Assembly: GCF_016902415.1 (NCBI RefSeq)
Contig: NZ_JACJLV010000002.1
Span: 62,001-126,000 of the forward strand
Length of the DNA: 64,000 nt
Source of the DNA: Mordavella massiliensis
Lineage (GTDB): Bacteria; Bacillota; Clostridia; Lachnospirales; Lachnospiraceae
Direction: 5' to 3'
This document shows, in pieces, positions 9,331-18,168 of the stretch. Under the pieces are notes generated by a model, which did not search any database, was not told the DNA's origin, and saw only the letters and a program-made list of their open reading frames with translations. The position numbers were made by a program, and so were the translations under genes. Numbering within the stretch: the first letter of the stretch is position 1; each line of letters starts with the position of its first letter.

Positions 9331-9353
9331 CGTAAGATTCTTTTCCCAGACAG

Positions 9354-9382
9354 TTGTAAAAAACGGGTAAATGGGTTATAAT
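9354..9382 (+). promoter_or_regulatory. Promoter of the 6S RNA
   Basis: TTGTAA at 9354-9359, a 17-base spacer, and a consensus TATAAT at 9377-9382, placing the start near 9389. Confidence 0.7.
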
Positions 9383-9388
9383 ATCTTC

Positions 9389-9572
9389 AGTGGAAACCTG
9401 GGATGTTCGATATCCCCCGTAATTTTGAACCTACATTACTTTAAACGGGACTCTTATATCTCTGTAATATGTCAGGCCTCCGTTTTGGAAGAGGAAGGCA
9501 GAAAAGCAGATGCGGACACCCACCTAGCTGTGGCTAGGAGTCAAAATACGGGAAACGGCATTCCGGGGACTA
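9389..9572 (+). ncRNA. ssrS: 6S RNA (RNA polymerase regulator), candidate
   Basis: A transcript of about 185 bases with its own promoter and no credible coding frame. A closing stem pairs CCTGGGATG (9397-9405) with CATTCCGGGG (9559-9568) with one bulge. Inside are the segments TTTGAACCTACATTACTTTA and CAGGCCTCCG, which I recognise from clostridial 6S RNAs, and a short apical hairpin (CACCTAGCTGTGGCTAGGAG). 6S RNA mimics an open promoter and binds the housekeeping RNA polymerase in stationary phase. The call rests on recall of conserved segments, size and shape; a covariance-model search with Rfam RF00013 would settle it. Confidence 0.75.
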
Positions 9573-9582
9573 TACCAAAGAT

Positions 9583-9612
9583 GAGGCAGTCGCTTGCGCG
9601 GCTGCCTTTTTA
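9583..9612 (+). terminator. Terminator after the 6S RNA
   Basis: GAGGCAGTCGC, a TT loop and GCGCGGCTGCC form a GC-rich hairpin immediately followed by TTTTT (9607-9611). Between here and the next start at 9699 I see only the ribosome site AAGGAGG. Confidence 0.8.
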
Positions 9613-9698
9613 CGTTACAGGAGCGCTCCCGGATTCATATCCCGGGACGTCTCGTCATAGGATGAAAGGAACAGGGAAAAAGAGGACAAGGAGGCCGT

Positions 9699-11051
9699 AT
9701 GAATCGGATCAGATGTTATCTGGTGGCGCTGGGGATCTGTCTGTTGTCTGTTGCCGGCCTTCGGGCGGTGGTCGCGGATCCTGGCGGGTTTCCAGGTATT
9801 TATGAAAAGGACACGCCGGTTTTGAAGCAAAGCGGCGGAAGAGAAGAGGGGGCGGAAGATGCGGCAGAAGCCGGGGAGAAGGAGGCGGAAAAGACGCCGG
9901 CAGACAATCCCGATATCCGCGTGCTGCTTTTAAGCACCGGGTATCAGAATGAGGCCCATCCGCTGGTAAGCGTCTCTTCCGGCGCCGGTCTTGTGCTGGA
10001 ATCGGGGACGGGGCAGGAAGAGATCCCGGCCGGCCAGGTGCTGGACATCCGTCCGGATGATGCCAGATTTGCAGGGGGTGTGATCCGCCTGCGTGCCAGG
10101 GACGGCGGGGATCTTACGGTCCACAGCATCGAACGGGGCTGCGGACAGCCTTCCTACCAGGGAACGCTGGAACTTCGCCCGACAGCAGAAGGTGTGATCC
10201 TGATCAATGAGCTGCCTGTGGAATCTTACCTTTGCCGGGTGCTTCCAAGCGAGATGCCGGCCTCCTATGAGCTGGAGGCTCTGAAGGCCCAGGCGGTCTG
10301 TGCCAGAAGCTATGCGTACCGGCAGATGGAGTCTTTTGGCTATCCGGAATATGAGGCCCATGTCAACGACAGCACCGATTATCAGGTGTACGGAAATTCC
10401 GCTGCCCAGGAGACTTCAAATAGAGCAGTGGAGGAGACAGCGGGACAGGTGCTCTGCTTTCAGGGGCAGATCGTGACCGCCTATTATTATTCCACGTCCT
10501 GCGGACGCACGACCAGCCTGGAGGCCTGGGGAACGCCTCCGGATGCGCAGAATCAGTATCTGCAGTCTGTAGAGGTGGGAGACGGGGCAGGAGATTATGA
10601 AAAAGATCTCCCCTGGTACCGGTGGGAGGCAAAGATCCCGGTGCAGACCCTTTCGGATCTGGCAGGACTGAATCTCCGGCAGGATCTGGGAATGCTGACA
10701 AAGGTGGAAGTCACAAAACGGGGACCAGGAGACGTGGCTTTGGAGGTGACATTTACAGGGGAGAAAGGGAGCGCTGCTGTGCAAACAGAAAATAAGATCC
10801 GCAGGGCTTTTGGCGGAAGCGGGTATGAGATTATCAGACAGGACGGGACCAGCGCTGCATCAGGAAGTCTTCTGCCAAGCGCCTTTTTTACCGTGGAAAA
10901 ATCCGGCGACACCTTCGTCATCCGGGGCGGCGGGTATGGACACGGCATCGGCATGAGTCAGAACGGGGCCAATGAGATGGCCAAAAAAGGAAAAAGCTGC
11001 CAGGAGATCCTGCAGCTTTTCTATCCGGGTACGGAAATCATCAGCAACTGA
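9699..11051 (+). CDS. SpoIID/LytB-domain exported protein
   Basis: A 450-residue protein with an N-terminal signal anchor (about residues 6-25) and an acidic, low-complexity linker to about residue 70. A SpoIID-type domain follows: NELPVESYLCRVLPSEMPASYELEALKAQAVCARSYA near 170-207, then VNDSTDYQVYG, YYYSTSCGRTTS, and GGGYGHGIGMSQNGANEMAKKGKSCQEIL at the C terminus. SpoIID is a peptidoglycan lytic transglycosylase that works with SpoIIP during engulfment. This copy stands alone, not in a sporulation cluster, so it may be a vegetative SpoIID-like wall enzyme. AAGGAGG precedes the ATG. Confidence 0.85.
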   Translation: MNRIRCYLVALGICLLSVAGLRAVVADPGGFPGIYEKDTPVLKQSGGREEGAEDAAEAGEKEAEKTPADNPDIRVLLLSTGYQNEAHPLVSVSSGAGLVLESGTGQEEIPAGQVLDIRPDDARFAGGVIRLRARDGGDLTVHSIERGCGQPSYQGTLELRPTAEGVILINELPVESYLCRVLPSEMPASYELEALKAQAVCARSYAYRQMESFGYPEYEAHVNDSTDYQVYGNSAAQETSNRAVEETAGQVLCFQGQIVTAYYYSTSCGRTTSLEAWGTPPDAQNQYLQSVEVGDGAGDYEKDLPWYRWEAKIPVQTLSDLAGLNLRQDLGMLTKVEVTKRGPGDVALEVTFTGEKGSAAVQTENKIRRAFGGSGYEIIRQDGTSAASGSLLPSAFFTVEKSGDTFVIRGGGYGHGIGMSQNGANEMAKKGKSCQEILQLFYPGTEIISN

Positions 11052-11069
11052 ACTTGCCGGAAACGAAAC

Positions 11070-11639
11070 TTACCGGAACGTCAGACTGTCGTCGGTCATG
11101 GAATCGATGACAGCCAGGGATTCCAGGTGAATGCCCGTCTCCCGGATCAGTTTTCCGCCCTGCTGAAATCCTTTTTCAATGACGATGCCTGCGCCTTCAA
11201 TGGTAGCGCCTGCGTCCCGGATCAGGCTGATCAGTCCCATCAGGGCGCAGCCGTTTGCCAGGAAATCGTCGATGACCAGAACATGGTCCTCTGGGCCTAA
11301 GAATTTTTTGGATACGATCACGTCATAGACTTTTTTGTGGGTAAAAGATTCTACCTTGGTGTGGTAGATTTCGCCGTCAATATTAATGCTCTGGGCTTTT
11401 TTTGCAAATACTACCGGTACATGGAAGTACTGGGCGGCGATACAGGCGATCCCGATACCGGAAGACTCGATGGTCAGGATCTTGGTGATTTTTTCGCTTG
11501 GGAACCGGCGGCGGAACTCCCTGCCGATCTCATTGATCAGATCAATGTCCATCTGATGGTTCAAAAAGCTGTCTACTTTCAGTACATTGCCTGGTTTTAC
11601 TACGCCGTCTGTTAAGATCCGTTCTTTTAAAAGTTCCAT
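11070..11639 (-). CDS. xpt: Xanthine phosphoribosyltransferase
   Basis: A 189-residue cytoplasmic salvage enzyme joining xanthine and PRPP to make XMP. The PRPP-binding loop [18 protein letters not shown] is typical of Xpt, as are MELLKERIL and SFLNHQMD at the N terminus. The start at 11639 is preceded by GGAAGG; an upstream in-frame extension of 48 residues is hydrophobic and unlike the family. No purine riboswitch is evident in the short upstream region. It converges on the SpoIID-like gene with an 18-base gap and no obvious shared terminator. Confidence 0.92.
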   Translation of the reverse strand: MELLKERILTDGVVKPGNVLKVDSFLNHQMDIDLINEIGREFRRRFPSEKITKILTIESSGIGIACIAAQYFHVPVVFAKKAQSINIDGEIYHTKVESFTHKKVYDVIVSKKFLGPEDHVLVIDDFLANGCALMGLISLIRDAGATIEGAGIVIEKGFQQGGKLIRETGIHLESLAVIDSMTDDSLTFR

Positions 11640-11691
11640 CTGTATTCCCTTCCTTAGTAAAAATTGATTGTAAAAAATATAGTTAAAATAT

Positions 11692-11720
11692 ATAGTAACG
11701 GATGGAACCGGGTTTTTCAA
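11692..11720 (-). promoter_or_regulatory. Promoter for xpt
   Basis: Read on the minus strand: TTGAAA (11720-11715), a 17-base spacer and TACTAT (11697-11692). Its -35 box abuts the -35 box of the divergent promoter at 11721, so the two would compete for or share polymerase contacts. Confidence 0.5.
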
Positions 11721-11749
11721 TAGACAAACCGGGAAAAATCGAGTAAAAT
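11721..11749 (+). promoter_or_regulatory. Promoter for the YihY gene
   Basis: TAGACA at 11721-11726, a 17-base spacer and TAAAAT at 11744-11749, about 75 bases upstream of the YihY start. Confidence 0.5.
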
Positions 11750-11825
11750 TAGAGAGTATTATTTTGTTGAAAGCTGAAAGCATCAGTCAGGAAAGGCCGG
11801 AAGACGGCCGGGACAGGAGAGGTCC

Positions 11826-12650
11826 ATGGATAAGCTGAAAAAGATATATGAAAAGATCACAGATATCACCGATGAGATCGGGAACGACCACGTAGGCGCG
11901 TATGCGGCCCAGTCTGCATACTTTTTTATGCTGTGTATGATTCCGATCATCCTGCTCCTTCTGACTCTGGTGCAGTATACACCGGTGACCAAGGCGGATG
12001 TTATGACGGCGGTGATGCAGGTATTCCCGTCTTCTGTAGACTCCATGATGGCTACGGTGGTGAACCAGGTGTACAATCAGTCCATGGGGATCATCCCGGT
12101 TACGATCATTGTGGCTCTGTGGTCGGCAGGAAAAGGCGTTCTGGCCATGACAACGGGGCTGAACTGTGTATACCACTGCAAAGAGACCCGTAACTATGTG
12201 ATCTTAAGACTCCGCTCCACGCTCTACACGCTGATGTTCCTGCTGGTGATCCTGTTTCTGCTGGTGCTGTCCGTGTTTGGTAATTCTCTGAATATTTTTA
12301 TTTCCGAACACATTCCGATCTTTGCGGAGATCGCGGACCGGGTGATCGAACTGCGTACGATCCTGACCCCGATCGTCATGGTCGCATTTTCGCTTCTGAT
12401 CTATAAATTTCTGCCCAACCGCAGAGACTCTCTTTTGCGCCAGCTTCCGGGAGCCGTATTTGCAGCCATCGGATGGATGGCGATCTCCTGGGTGTTTTCC
12501 GTGTACGTGGATGTGTTCACCGGATTTTCCAGTATGTACGGAAGCCTGACCACCATCGTGCTGATCATGCTGTGGATGTATTTCTGCATGTACTGCATTT
12601 TGCTGGGTGGAGAACTGAACATGCGGATTTTCCCGGGAGATTTCTCTTGA
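11826..12650 (+). CDS. YihY/BrkB family inner membrane protein
   Basis: A 274-residue protein with about six transmembrane helices, matching the YihY/virulence factor BrkB family. Family marks are AAQSAYFFMLCMIPIILLLLTL near residues 27-48, ALWSAGKGVLAMTTGLNCVY around 98-117, and the closing FSSMYGSLTTIVLIMLWMYFCMYCILLGGELN. Its molecular function is not established; the family was once wrongly named ribonuclease BN. AGGAGAGGTCC precedes the ATG. The stop codon lies within the promoter of the pheST leader. Confidence 0.85.
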   Translation: MDKLKKIYEKITDITDEIGNDHVGAYAAQSAYFFMLCMIPIILLLLTLVQYTPVTKADVMTAVMQVFPSSVDSMMATVVNQVYNQSMGIIPVTIIVALWSAGKGVLAMTTGLNCVYHCKETRNYVILRLRSTLYTLMFLLVILFLLVLSVFGNSLNIFISEHIPIFAEIADRVIELRTILTPIVMVAFSLLIYKFLPNRRDSLLRQLPGAVFAAIGWMAISWVFSVYVDVFTGFSSMYGSLTTIVLIMLWMYFCMYCILLGGELNMRIFPGDFS

Positions 12651-12675
12651 CATCCGAAGCGCATGTGGTTACAAT
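12647..12675 (+). promoter_or_regulatory. Promoter of the pheST T-box transcript
   Basis: Consensus TTGACA at 12647-12652, a 17-base spacer and TACAAT at 12670-12675. The -35 box includes the TGA stop (12648-12650) of the YihY gene, so no spare sequence separates the two units. Confidence 0.75.
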
Positions 12676-12681
12676 AGGTGT

Positions 12682-12935
12682 CGTATAGAAAAAAGCGATG
12701 ACCGTGTCAGTAGAGACCCATTTTCCCGCAGAGAGGAAGGATCAGCGGCTGGAAGTCCTTCCGGGTTCAGGTGGCGATCGAATTTCCCACGTTAGCTGCA
12801 TCTTTGAAATCAGCAGTAGGAGATGCCGTCCATGCACGTTACGCAGGAATGAGCGCCTGTTTTTGCCGGGCAAAAGCAGGAAGCAGGGTGGTAACACGGG
12901 TAGATCTCGTCCCTTTTGAAGGGGCGATTTTTTTA
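12682..12935 (+). promoter_or_regulatory. T-box leader, phenylalanine-responsive
   Basis: A tRNA-sensing leader before pheS. The conserved T-box AGGGTGGTAACACGGG lies at 12885-12900. It is followed by a terminator, CGTCCC/GGGGCG, with a T run (12908-12935). A stem I hairpin GGAAGGA/TCCTTCC with a GGCTGGAA-type loop lies at 12735-12762. The likely specifier is TTC (Phe) at 12784-12786 in the context AAT-TTC-CC, the same context as CTC in the leuS leader. Uncharged tRNA-Phe would stabilise the antiterminator and switch on pheST. The T-box reads ACACGG where ACCGCGG is usual. Confidence 0.92.
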
Positions 12936-12968
12936 TTTCTTTAATGAATTTTGAAAGGAAGGAAAACG

Positions 12969-13988
12969 ATGCAGGAAAAGCTGAAGAACATCAAAGAAGA
13001 GGCGCTCAGAGCCATAGAAGCGGCTGATGTGCCGGAAAAATTAAATGATGTGCGGGTAAGGTTCCTGGGGAAAAAGGGAGAACTGACCGCCGTATTAAAA
13101 GGAATGAAGAATGTGGCTCCGGAGGAGAGACCCAAGGTAGGCCAGCTGGTCAATGAGACCCGTGCCGCGATCGAGTCTGTCCTGGAGGAGACCCGTAAAA
13201 ATATGGAAAAGGCAATCCGTGAAGAGCGCCTGAAGCAGGAAGTGATCGATGTGACACTGCCTTCCAGGAAGAACCTGGTGGGCCACAGCCATCCCAATAC
13301 TATCGCGCTTGAGGAAGTAGAGCGTATCTTCGTGGGCATGGGCTACGAGGTGGTGGAAGGACCGGAAGTAGAGTATGATCTTTACAACTTTGAGAAACTG
13401 AACATTCCGGACGGACATCCGGCCAAGGATGAGCAGGATACCTTCTACATCAATAAGGACATTGTGCTGCGGACCCAGACTTCTTCTGTGCAGGCCCGTG
13501 TCATGGAAAATACAAAACCGCCGATCCGGGTGATCTCCCCGGGCCGTGTGTTCCGTTCTGACGAAGTGGACGCGACACATTCTCCTTCCTTCCATCAGAT
13601 CGAGGGACTGGTGATCGATAAAAATGTATCTTTTGCAGATCTTAAGGGAACGCTGGAAGTGTTCGCAAAAGAGCTGTTCGGACCGGAGACAAAGACGAAG
13701 TTCCGTCCCCATCATTTCCCGTTTACCGAGCCAAGCGCAGAGGTGGATGTCTCCTGCTTTAAGTGCGGAGGCAAAGGATGCCGGTTCTGCAAGGGATCCG
13801 GATGGATCGAGATCCTGGGCTGTGGTATGGTACATCCGCACGTACTGGAAATGTGCGGCATTGATCCGGAGGTGTATTCCGGATTTGCATTCGGCGTAGG
13901 CCTGGAGCGTATCGCGCTTCTGAAATACGAGATCGACGACATGCGGCTGCTGTATGAAAACGACATCAGATTCTTGCGGCAGTTCTAG
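12969..13988 (+). CDS. pheS: Phenylalanyl-tRNA synthetase alpha subunit
   Basis: A 339-residue class II synthetase catalytic subunit that charges tRNA-Phe as an alpha2beta2 enzyme with PheT. An N-terminal coiled-coil arm (residues 1-90) binds tRNA. Catalytic motifs include GHSHPNTI (about 98-105), [11 protein letters not shown] (motif 2 region), [20 protein letters not shown] and the Gly-rich motif 3 [14 protein letters not shown] Cys-rich segment [14 protein letters not shown] is usual in Firmicutes PheS. ATG at 12969 follows AAAGGAAGG. Transcription is controlled by the T-box leader. Confidence 0.97.
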   Translation: MQEKLKNIKEEALRAIEAADVPEKLNDVRVRFLGKKGELTAVLKGMKNVAPEERPKVGQLVNETRAAIESVLEETRKNMEKAIREERLKQEVIDVTLPSRKNLVGHSHPNTIALEEVERIFVGMGYEVVEGPEVEYDLYNFEKLNIPDGHPAKDEQDTFYINKDIVLRTQTSSVQARVMENTKPPIRVISPGRVFRSDEVDATHSPSFHQIEGLVIDKNVSFADLKGTLEVFAKELFGPETKTKFRPHHFPFTEPSAEVDVSCFKCGGKGCRFCKGSGWIEILGCGMVHPHVLEMCGIDPEVYSGFAFGVGLERIALLKYEIDDMRLLYENDIRFLRQF

Positions 13989-14006
13989 GAAAGGAGATAA
14001 CTATTT

Positions 14007-16427
14007 ATGAATACATCATTATCATGGATCAAAGCCTATGTTCCGGATCTTGACGTGACAGCACAGGAATATACGGATGCGATGACGCTTTCCGGAACCA
14101 AGGTAGAAGGATATGAGAAACTGGATGCGGATCTGGACAAGATCGTGGTTGGACAGATTGAGAAGATCGAGAAGCATCCGGACGCAGATAAACTGATTAT
14201 CTGTCAGGTAAATATAGGATCTGAGACCATCCAGATCGTGACCGGCGCTCCCAATGTGCATGAGGGCGACAAGGTTCCGGTGGTACTGGACGGCGGACGT
14301 GTGGCTGGAGGACATGAGCCGGGAAGCCGCGTGGCCGGAGGCATCAAGATCAAAAAAGGAAAGTTAAGAGGCGTGGAGAGCTGCGGTATGATGTGCTCCA
14401 TCGAGGAACTGGGCTCCAACCGGGATATGTACCCGGACGCTCCGGAGGAAGGCATCTACATTTTCCCGGAAGATACAGAAGTGGGGGCCGACGCGGTAGA
14501 AGTGCTGGGCCTGCATGACGTGGTATTTGAGTATGAGATCACATCCAACCGTGTGGACTGCTTCAGCGTGGTGGGAATTGCCAGAGAAGCGGCGGCTACT
14601 TTTGGAAAGAAGTTCTGCCCGCCTGTGGTAACCCCGACTGGAAACAGTGAAAACGCGGCGGATTATATCAAGGTCTCTGTGAAAAATACAGATCTCTGCC
14701 CGAGATACTGCGCAAGAGTTGTAAAAAATATCAAGATCGGACCGTCTCCGGAGTGGATGCAGAGAAGGCTGGCTTCTGTGGGGATCCGTCCCATCAACAA
14801 CCTGGTGGATATCACCAACTATGTGATGGAAGAGTACGGACAGCCCATGCACGCCTATGACCTGGACACTATCGAGGATCACGAGATTGTTGTCCGCACC
14901 GCTGCAAAGGGCGAGAAGTTTACCACACTGGACGGCCAGGAACGCCAGATGGACGAGTCGGTGCTGATGATCTGCGACGGCAGAAAGTCTATCGGTATCG
15001 CGGGAATCATGGGCGGTGAGAATTCCATGATCACAGACGATGTCCACACCATGCTGTTTGAGGCGGCATGCTTTGACGGCACCAACATCCGGAAGTCCAG
15101 CAAGAAAGTGGGACTTCGGACGGATGCTTCCGGCAAATTCGAGAAGGGTCTGGATCCCAATAACGCACAGGCGGCCATTGACCGCGCCTGCCAGCTGGTA
15201 GAAGAGATGGGCGCCGGAGAAGTGGTCGGCGGTATGGTAGACGTTTACCCGGAAAAGAGAGAAGAGATCCGGCTGCCGTTCCGTCCGGAAGAGATCAATG
15301 TGCTGCTGGGAACAGACATTTCCGCAGAAGAGATGCTGGGATATTTCGAAAAGATCGATCTGGGTTATGACCCGCAGAAGCAGGAAGTGATCGTGCCCAC
15401 CTTCCGTCAGGATCTTCTGCGCACCGCGGATCTGGCAGAAGAGGTGGCAAGATTCTTTGGCTATGACAATATCCCCACCACACTTCCCAAGGGAGAGTCC
15501 ACCATGGGCAAACTGCCCTTTAAGCTGCGGGTGGAGGAGATCGCAAGAGAGATCGCGGAGTTCTGTGGCTTCAGCCAGGGCATGACTTATTCCTTTGAAA
15601 GCCCGAAGGTGTTTGATAAGCTTCAGATTCCGGAGGATTCCAGCCTTCGCCGTGCGATCGAGATCATGAACCCGCTGGGCGAGGACTACAGCATCATGCG
15701 TACCACACCGCTGAACGGAATGCTGACTTCTCTTGCTACGAATTATAACCGCAGAAATAAGAATGTAAGGCTGTATGAGCTGGCAAATGTATACCTGCCG
15801 GATGAACTGCCTCTGAAGGAGCTGCCGCAGGAGAGAATGCAGTTTACGCTTGGTATGTACGGTGACGGCGACTTTTACAGTATGAAGGGCGTGGTTGAGG
15901 AGTTCCTGGAAAAAGCGGGACTTTCTGAGAAAGAAGTGTATGACCCGAACAGCAGGAAGCCGTACCTTCATCCGGGACGCCAGGCGGATATTGTATACCG
16001 GGGAACTGTGATCGGTTATCTGGGCGAGGTACATCCGGACGTGGCGGACGCTTACGGCATCGGAGAACGGGCATATCTGGCTGTTCTGGACATGCCGGCT
16101 GTGACAGAGTTTGCCACCTTTGACCGGAAGTACACCGGCATCGCAAAATATCCGGCTGTAAACAGAGACATCAGTATGGTGATGCCGAAAGAAATCCTGG
16201 CCGGACAGGTAGAAGAAGTGATTGAAAAACAGGGCGGAACCTATCTGGAAAGCTATGCGCTCTTTGACATTTACGAAGGCGCGCAGATTAAGGAAGGCTA
16301 TAAGTCCCTTGCATATTCCATCGTATTCCGCGCGCAGGATAAGACACTGGAGGACGCAGAAGTGACAGAGGCCATGAACCGGATCCTGAAGGAACTGGAA
16401 GGCATGGGCATCGAACTTCGGAAATAA
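14007..16427 (+). CDS. pheT: Phenylalanyl-tRNA synthetase beta subunit
   Basis: An 806-residue partner of PheS, of normal length. Domains in order: an EMAPII-like tRNA-binding domain (about 40-150; VGQIEKIEKHPDADKLIICQVNIG), the B3/B4 editing domain (about 200-380), the B5 domain (about 405-475), a catalytic-like core, and a C-terminal ferredoxin-fold anticodon-binding domain (about 713-806; KYPAVNRDISMVMP). The B3/B4 domain removes mischarged Tyr. AAAGGAG stands before the ATG, 18 bases after pheS. Confidence 0.97.
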   Translation: MNTSLSWIKAYVPDLDVTAQEYTDAMTLSGTKVEGYEKLDADLDKIVVGQIEKIEKHPDADKLIICQVNIGSETIQIVTGAPNVHEGDKVPVVLDGGRVAGGHEPGSRVAGGIKIKKGKLRGVESCGMMCSIEELGSNRDMYPDAPEEGIYIFPEDTEVGADAVEVLGLHDVVFEYEITSNRVDCFSVVGIAREAAATFGKKFCPPVVTPTGNSENAADYIKVSVKNTDLCPRYCARVVKNIKIGPSPEWMQRRLASVGIRPINNLVDITNYVMEEYGQPMHAYDLDTIEDHEIVVRTAAKGEKFTTLDGQERQMDESVLMICDGRKSIGIAGIMGGENSMITDDVHTMLFEAACFDGTNIRKSSKKVGLRTDASGKFEKGLDPNNAQAAIDRACQLVEEMGAGEVVGGMVDVYPEKREEIRLPFRPEEINVLLGTDISAEEMLGYFEKIDLGYDPQKQEVIVPTFRQDLLRTADLAEEVARFFGYDNIPTTLPKGESTMGKLPFKLRVEEIAREIAEFCGFSQGMTYSFESPKVFDKLQIPEDSSLRRAIEIMNPLGEDYSIMRTTPLNGMLTSLATNYNRRNKNVRLYELANVYLPDELPLKELPQERMQFTLGMYGDGDFYSMKGVVEEFLEKAGLSEKEVYDPNSRKPYLHPGRQADIVYRGTVIGYLGEVHPDVADAYGIGERAYLAVLDMPAVTEFATFDRKYTGIAKYPAVNRDISMVMPKEILAGQVEEVIEKQGGTYLESYALFDIYEGAQIKEGYKSLAYSIVFRAQDKTLEDAEVTEAMNRILKELEGMGIELRK

Positions 16428-16445
16428 TGAGGTGAAAAACTGCTT

Positions 16446-17423
16446 ATGAAGAAAAAACAGATCGGCGGACTGATTGTTGCTGCGGTATTATTTATCGTTA
16501 TCGGAGCTTCCAGCGTGCTTACGAATACGGTTTCAGAGAAGATGCTGGAAAGCGGCATGGAGACGCTGCTGACAGGAGATTATACATTTCATGCACCCCT
16601 GACCGATTACATCGGCGTGGTGCGGGTGGAAGGAACCATCCAGGAGCAGACAGAAGGCAGCGCTTTGACTAGCTCTTCCGGCTATCAGCACACGACGACC
16701 CTGGAGTATATTGACCATCTGATGGAGGATTCCAGGAATCAGGGACTCCTCCTGTATGTGGATTCTCCGGGCGGAACGGTGTATGAGTCAGAGGAGCTGT
16801 ACCTGAAGCTTCAGGAATATAAGGAAGAAACCGGACGGCCTGTCTGGGACTATATGTCCCACTATGCGGCTTCCGGCGGCTATATGATCTCCATGGCTTC
16901 CGACCGGATCTATGCCAACCCCAATACCATGACCGGTTCCATCGGCGTGATCATGTCGGGCTACGACATGACCGGGCTGTATGAGAAGCTGGGCATCCGT
17001 TATGTGAGCATTACCAGCGGGGAAAATAAGGACAGCAGCCAGATGACTGATGAGCAGATCGCTATTTATCAGACGCAGGTAGATGAATATTATGGCAGAT
17101 TTGTGGAGATCGTGGCCGAAGGACGGGGTATGTCAAAAGAAGAGGTAACGGCGCTGGCTGACGGCAGGACCTATACCGCAAGACAGGCGCTGGATCATGG
17201 CCTGATCGACGAGATCGGTCTTTACGATGACATGAAAGAAGCGATGAGTGAAGAACTTGGCACGGATGAGTTCTACGAACTGGAGGCGCCGAAGAACGCC
17301 TGGGCTTCGCTGTTTGCCAGTGCAGAAAAGATCGTGCCAAAGTCTGAAGCACAGATCCTGACCGAGACCGCGCAGGAGATGGAAAGCGGGGTGCCGATGT
17401 ACTATGCAGAACAGTTGCAGTAA
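16446..17423 (+). CDS. sppA: Signal peptide peptidase SppA (S49 family)
   Basis: A 325-residue membrane-anchored serine protease of the short bacterial SppA type, which degrades released signal peptides. An N-terminal helix (about 6-26) anchors it with the active site outside the membrane. The likely catalytic Ser143 lies in HYAASGGYMIS and the likely Lys195 in GENKDSS, matching the Ser-Lys dyad of Firmicutes SppA. DSPGG (106-110) forms the oxyanion region. It starts 18 bases after pheT and is probably co-transcribed. The next gene overlaps its end. Confidence 0.92.
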   Translation: MKKKQIGGLIVAAVLFIVIGASSVLTNTVSEKMLESGMETLLTGDYTFHAPLTDYIGVVRVEGTIQEQTEGSALTSSSGYQHTTTLEYIDHLMEDSRNQGLLLYVDSPGGTVYESEELYLKLQEYKEETGRPVWDYMSHYAASGGYMISMASDRIYANPNTMTGSIGVIMSGYDMTGLYEKLGIRYVSITSGENKDSSQMTDEQIAIYQTQVDEYYGRFVEIVAEGRGMSKEEVTALADGRTYTARQALDHGLIDEIGLYDDMKEAMSEELGTDEFYELEAPKNAWASLFASAEKIVPKSEAQILTETAQEMESGVPMYYAEQLQ

Positions 17424-18129
17424 TCCATATGTGAAAGCCGGAGCGCAGGCAGAATGCACAGGAACCGGGATGCAGGCAGAGTATGCCGGCTTCTGGGTGC
17501 GGCTTGCCGCGTATGCCATCGACAGTTTGATCGTATTTTTCGGGCTTCTGGTGGTACGTCTGTTCCTGGCAGGTGTGTTATCGGTTCTGTCCGGGACATG
17601 GCTGGGAGGAAACATCTTGTTTCACTACACGCTGAAGGATATTTTGCTGTATGTGTTCCAGGTGCTGTATTTTATCCTTTGTACCTGGCTGACCGGCACG
17701 ACTCTGGGAAAACGGGCCATGAACCTGCGGGTGATCAGCGCCTGCCCGGAGGAGCCGCTGGGGCTTTTGGACGTGGTCTACCGGGAAACCATCGGGCGGT
17801 TTCTCTGCAGCCTGTCTGTGGGGATCGGCTATATTATGGCCGGCGTGGATAAGGAAAAGAGAGGCCTGCATGATTTTCTCTGTGATACCAGAGTGATCTA
17901 TGCAAAAAAGATCAAGGTGATCCCGGTGTATCCCAGATACCAGGCGCCCCTTGTGAGGCCGGCGGGTCCGGGGGCACCGGGAAATCCGCCGCAGCCGCCT
18001 TACGGAGGGCAGGGAAATATGGCGCAGCAGCAGCCGCCTTACGGAGGGCAGGAGAATATAGCGCAGCAGCCGCCTTACGGAGGGCAGGAAACTATGGCGC
18101 CGCCCCAGGACGGACAAAAGATAGATTGA
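17404..18129 (+). CDS. RDD family membrane protein with Pro-Gly-rich tail
   Basis: Up to 241 residues. Residues 27-160 form an RDD domain with about three transmembrane helices (GFWVRLAAYAIDSLIV supplies the Arg and first Asp; TTLGKRAMNLRV and KRGLHDFLCDTRVIY follow). The tail after residue 180 is Pro/Gly/Gln-rich and repeats QPPYGGQ three times. RDD proteins are of poorly known function; some are proposed transporters. The ATG at 17404 overlaps sppA by 20 bases; a later ATG at 17470, just before the RDD domain and after AGGAA, is an equally good start. Confidence 0.82.
   Translation: MQNSCSNPYVKAGAQAECTGTGMQAEYAGFWVRLAAYAIDSLIVFFGLLVVRLFLAGVLSVLSGTWLGGNILFHYTLKDILLYVFQVLYFILCTWLTGTTLGKRAMNLRVISACPEEPLGLLDVVYRETIGRFLCSLSVGIGYIMAGVDKEKRGLHDFLCDTRVIYAKKIKVIPVYPRYQAPLVRPAGPGAPGNPPQPPYGGQGNMAQQQPPYGGQENIAQQPPYGGQETMAPPQDGQKID
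17992..18088 (+). repeat. Three-copy repeat coding QPPYGGQ
   Basis: A 22-base unit beginning CAGCCGCCTTACGGAGGG occurs identically at 17992, 18031 and 18067 (spacings 39 and 36 bases). Near identity at DNA level suggests recent duplication and a length-variable tail. Confidence 0.9.
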
Positions 18130-18168
18130 GAGAATAAGAATAAGAAATAGAAGGGATTCTGAAGCATC

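Noticed and set aside
9371-9805. A 144-codon plus-strand frame over the 6S RNA region
   Set aside because: It begins within the -10 box, crosses the terminator and overlaps the SpoIID-like gene out of frame. The structured-RNA explanation fits better.
11640-11760. Possible purine riboswitch before xpt
   Set aside because: The upstream region is short and AT-rich, and I cannot find the conserved loop-loop and junction bases of the purine aptamer.
14364-16034. A 556-codon open frame on the minus strand
   Set aside because: Antisense to pheT throughout, His- and Arg-rich, with no recognisable domain. A shadow of the real gene.
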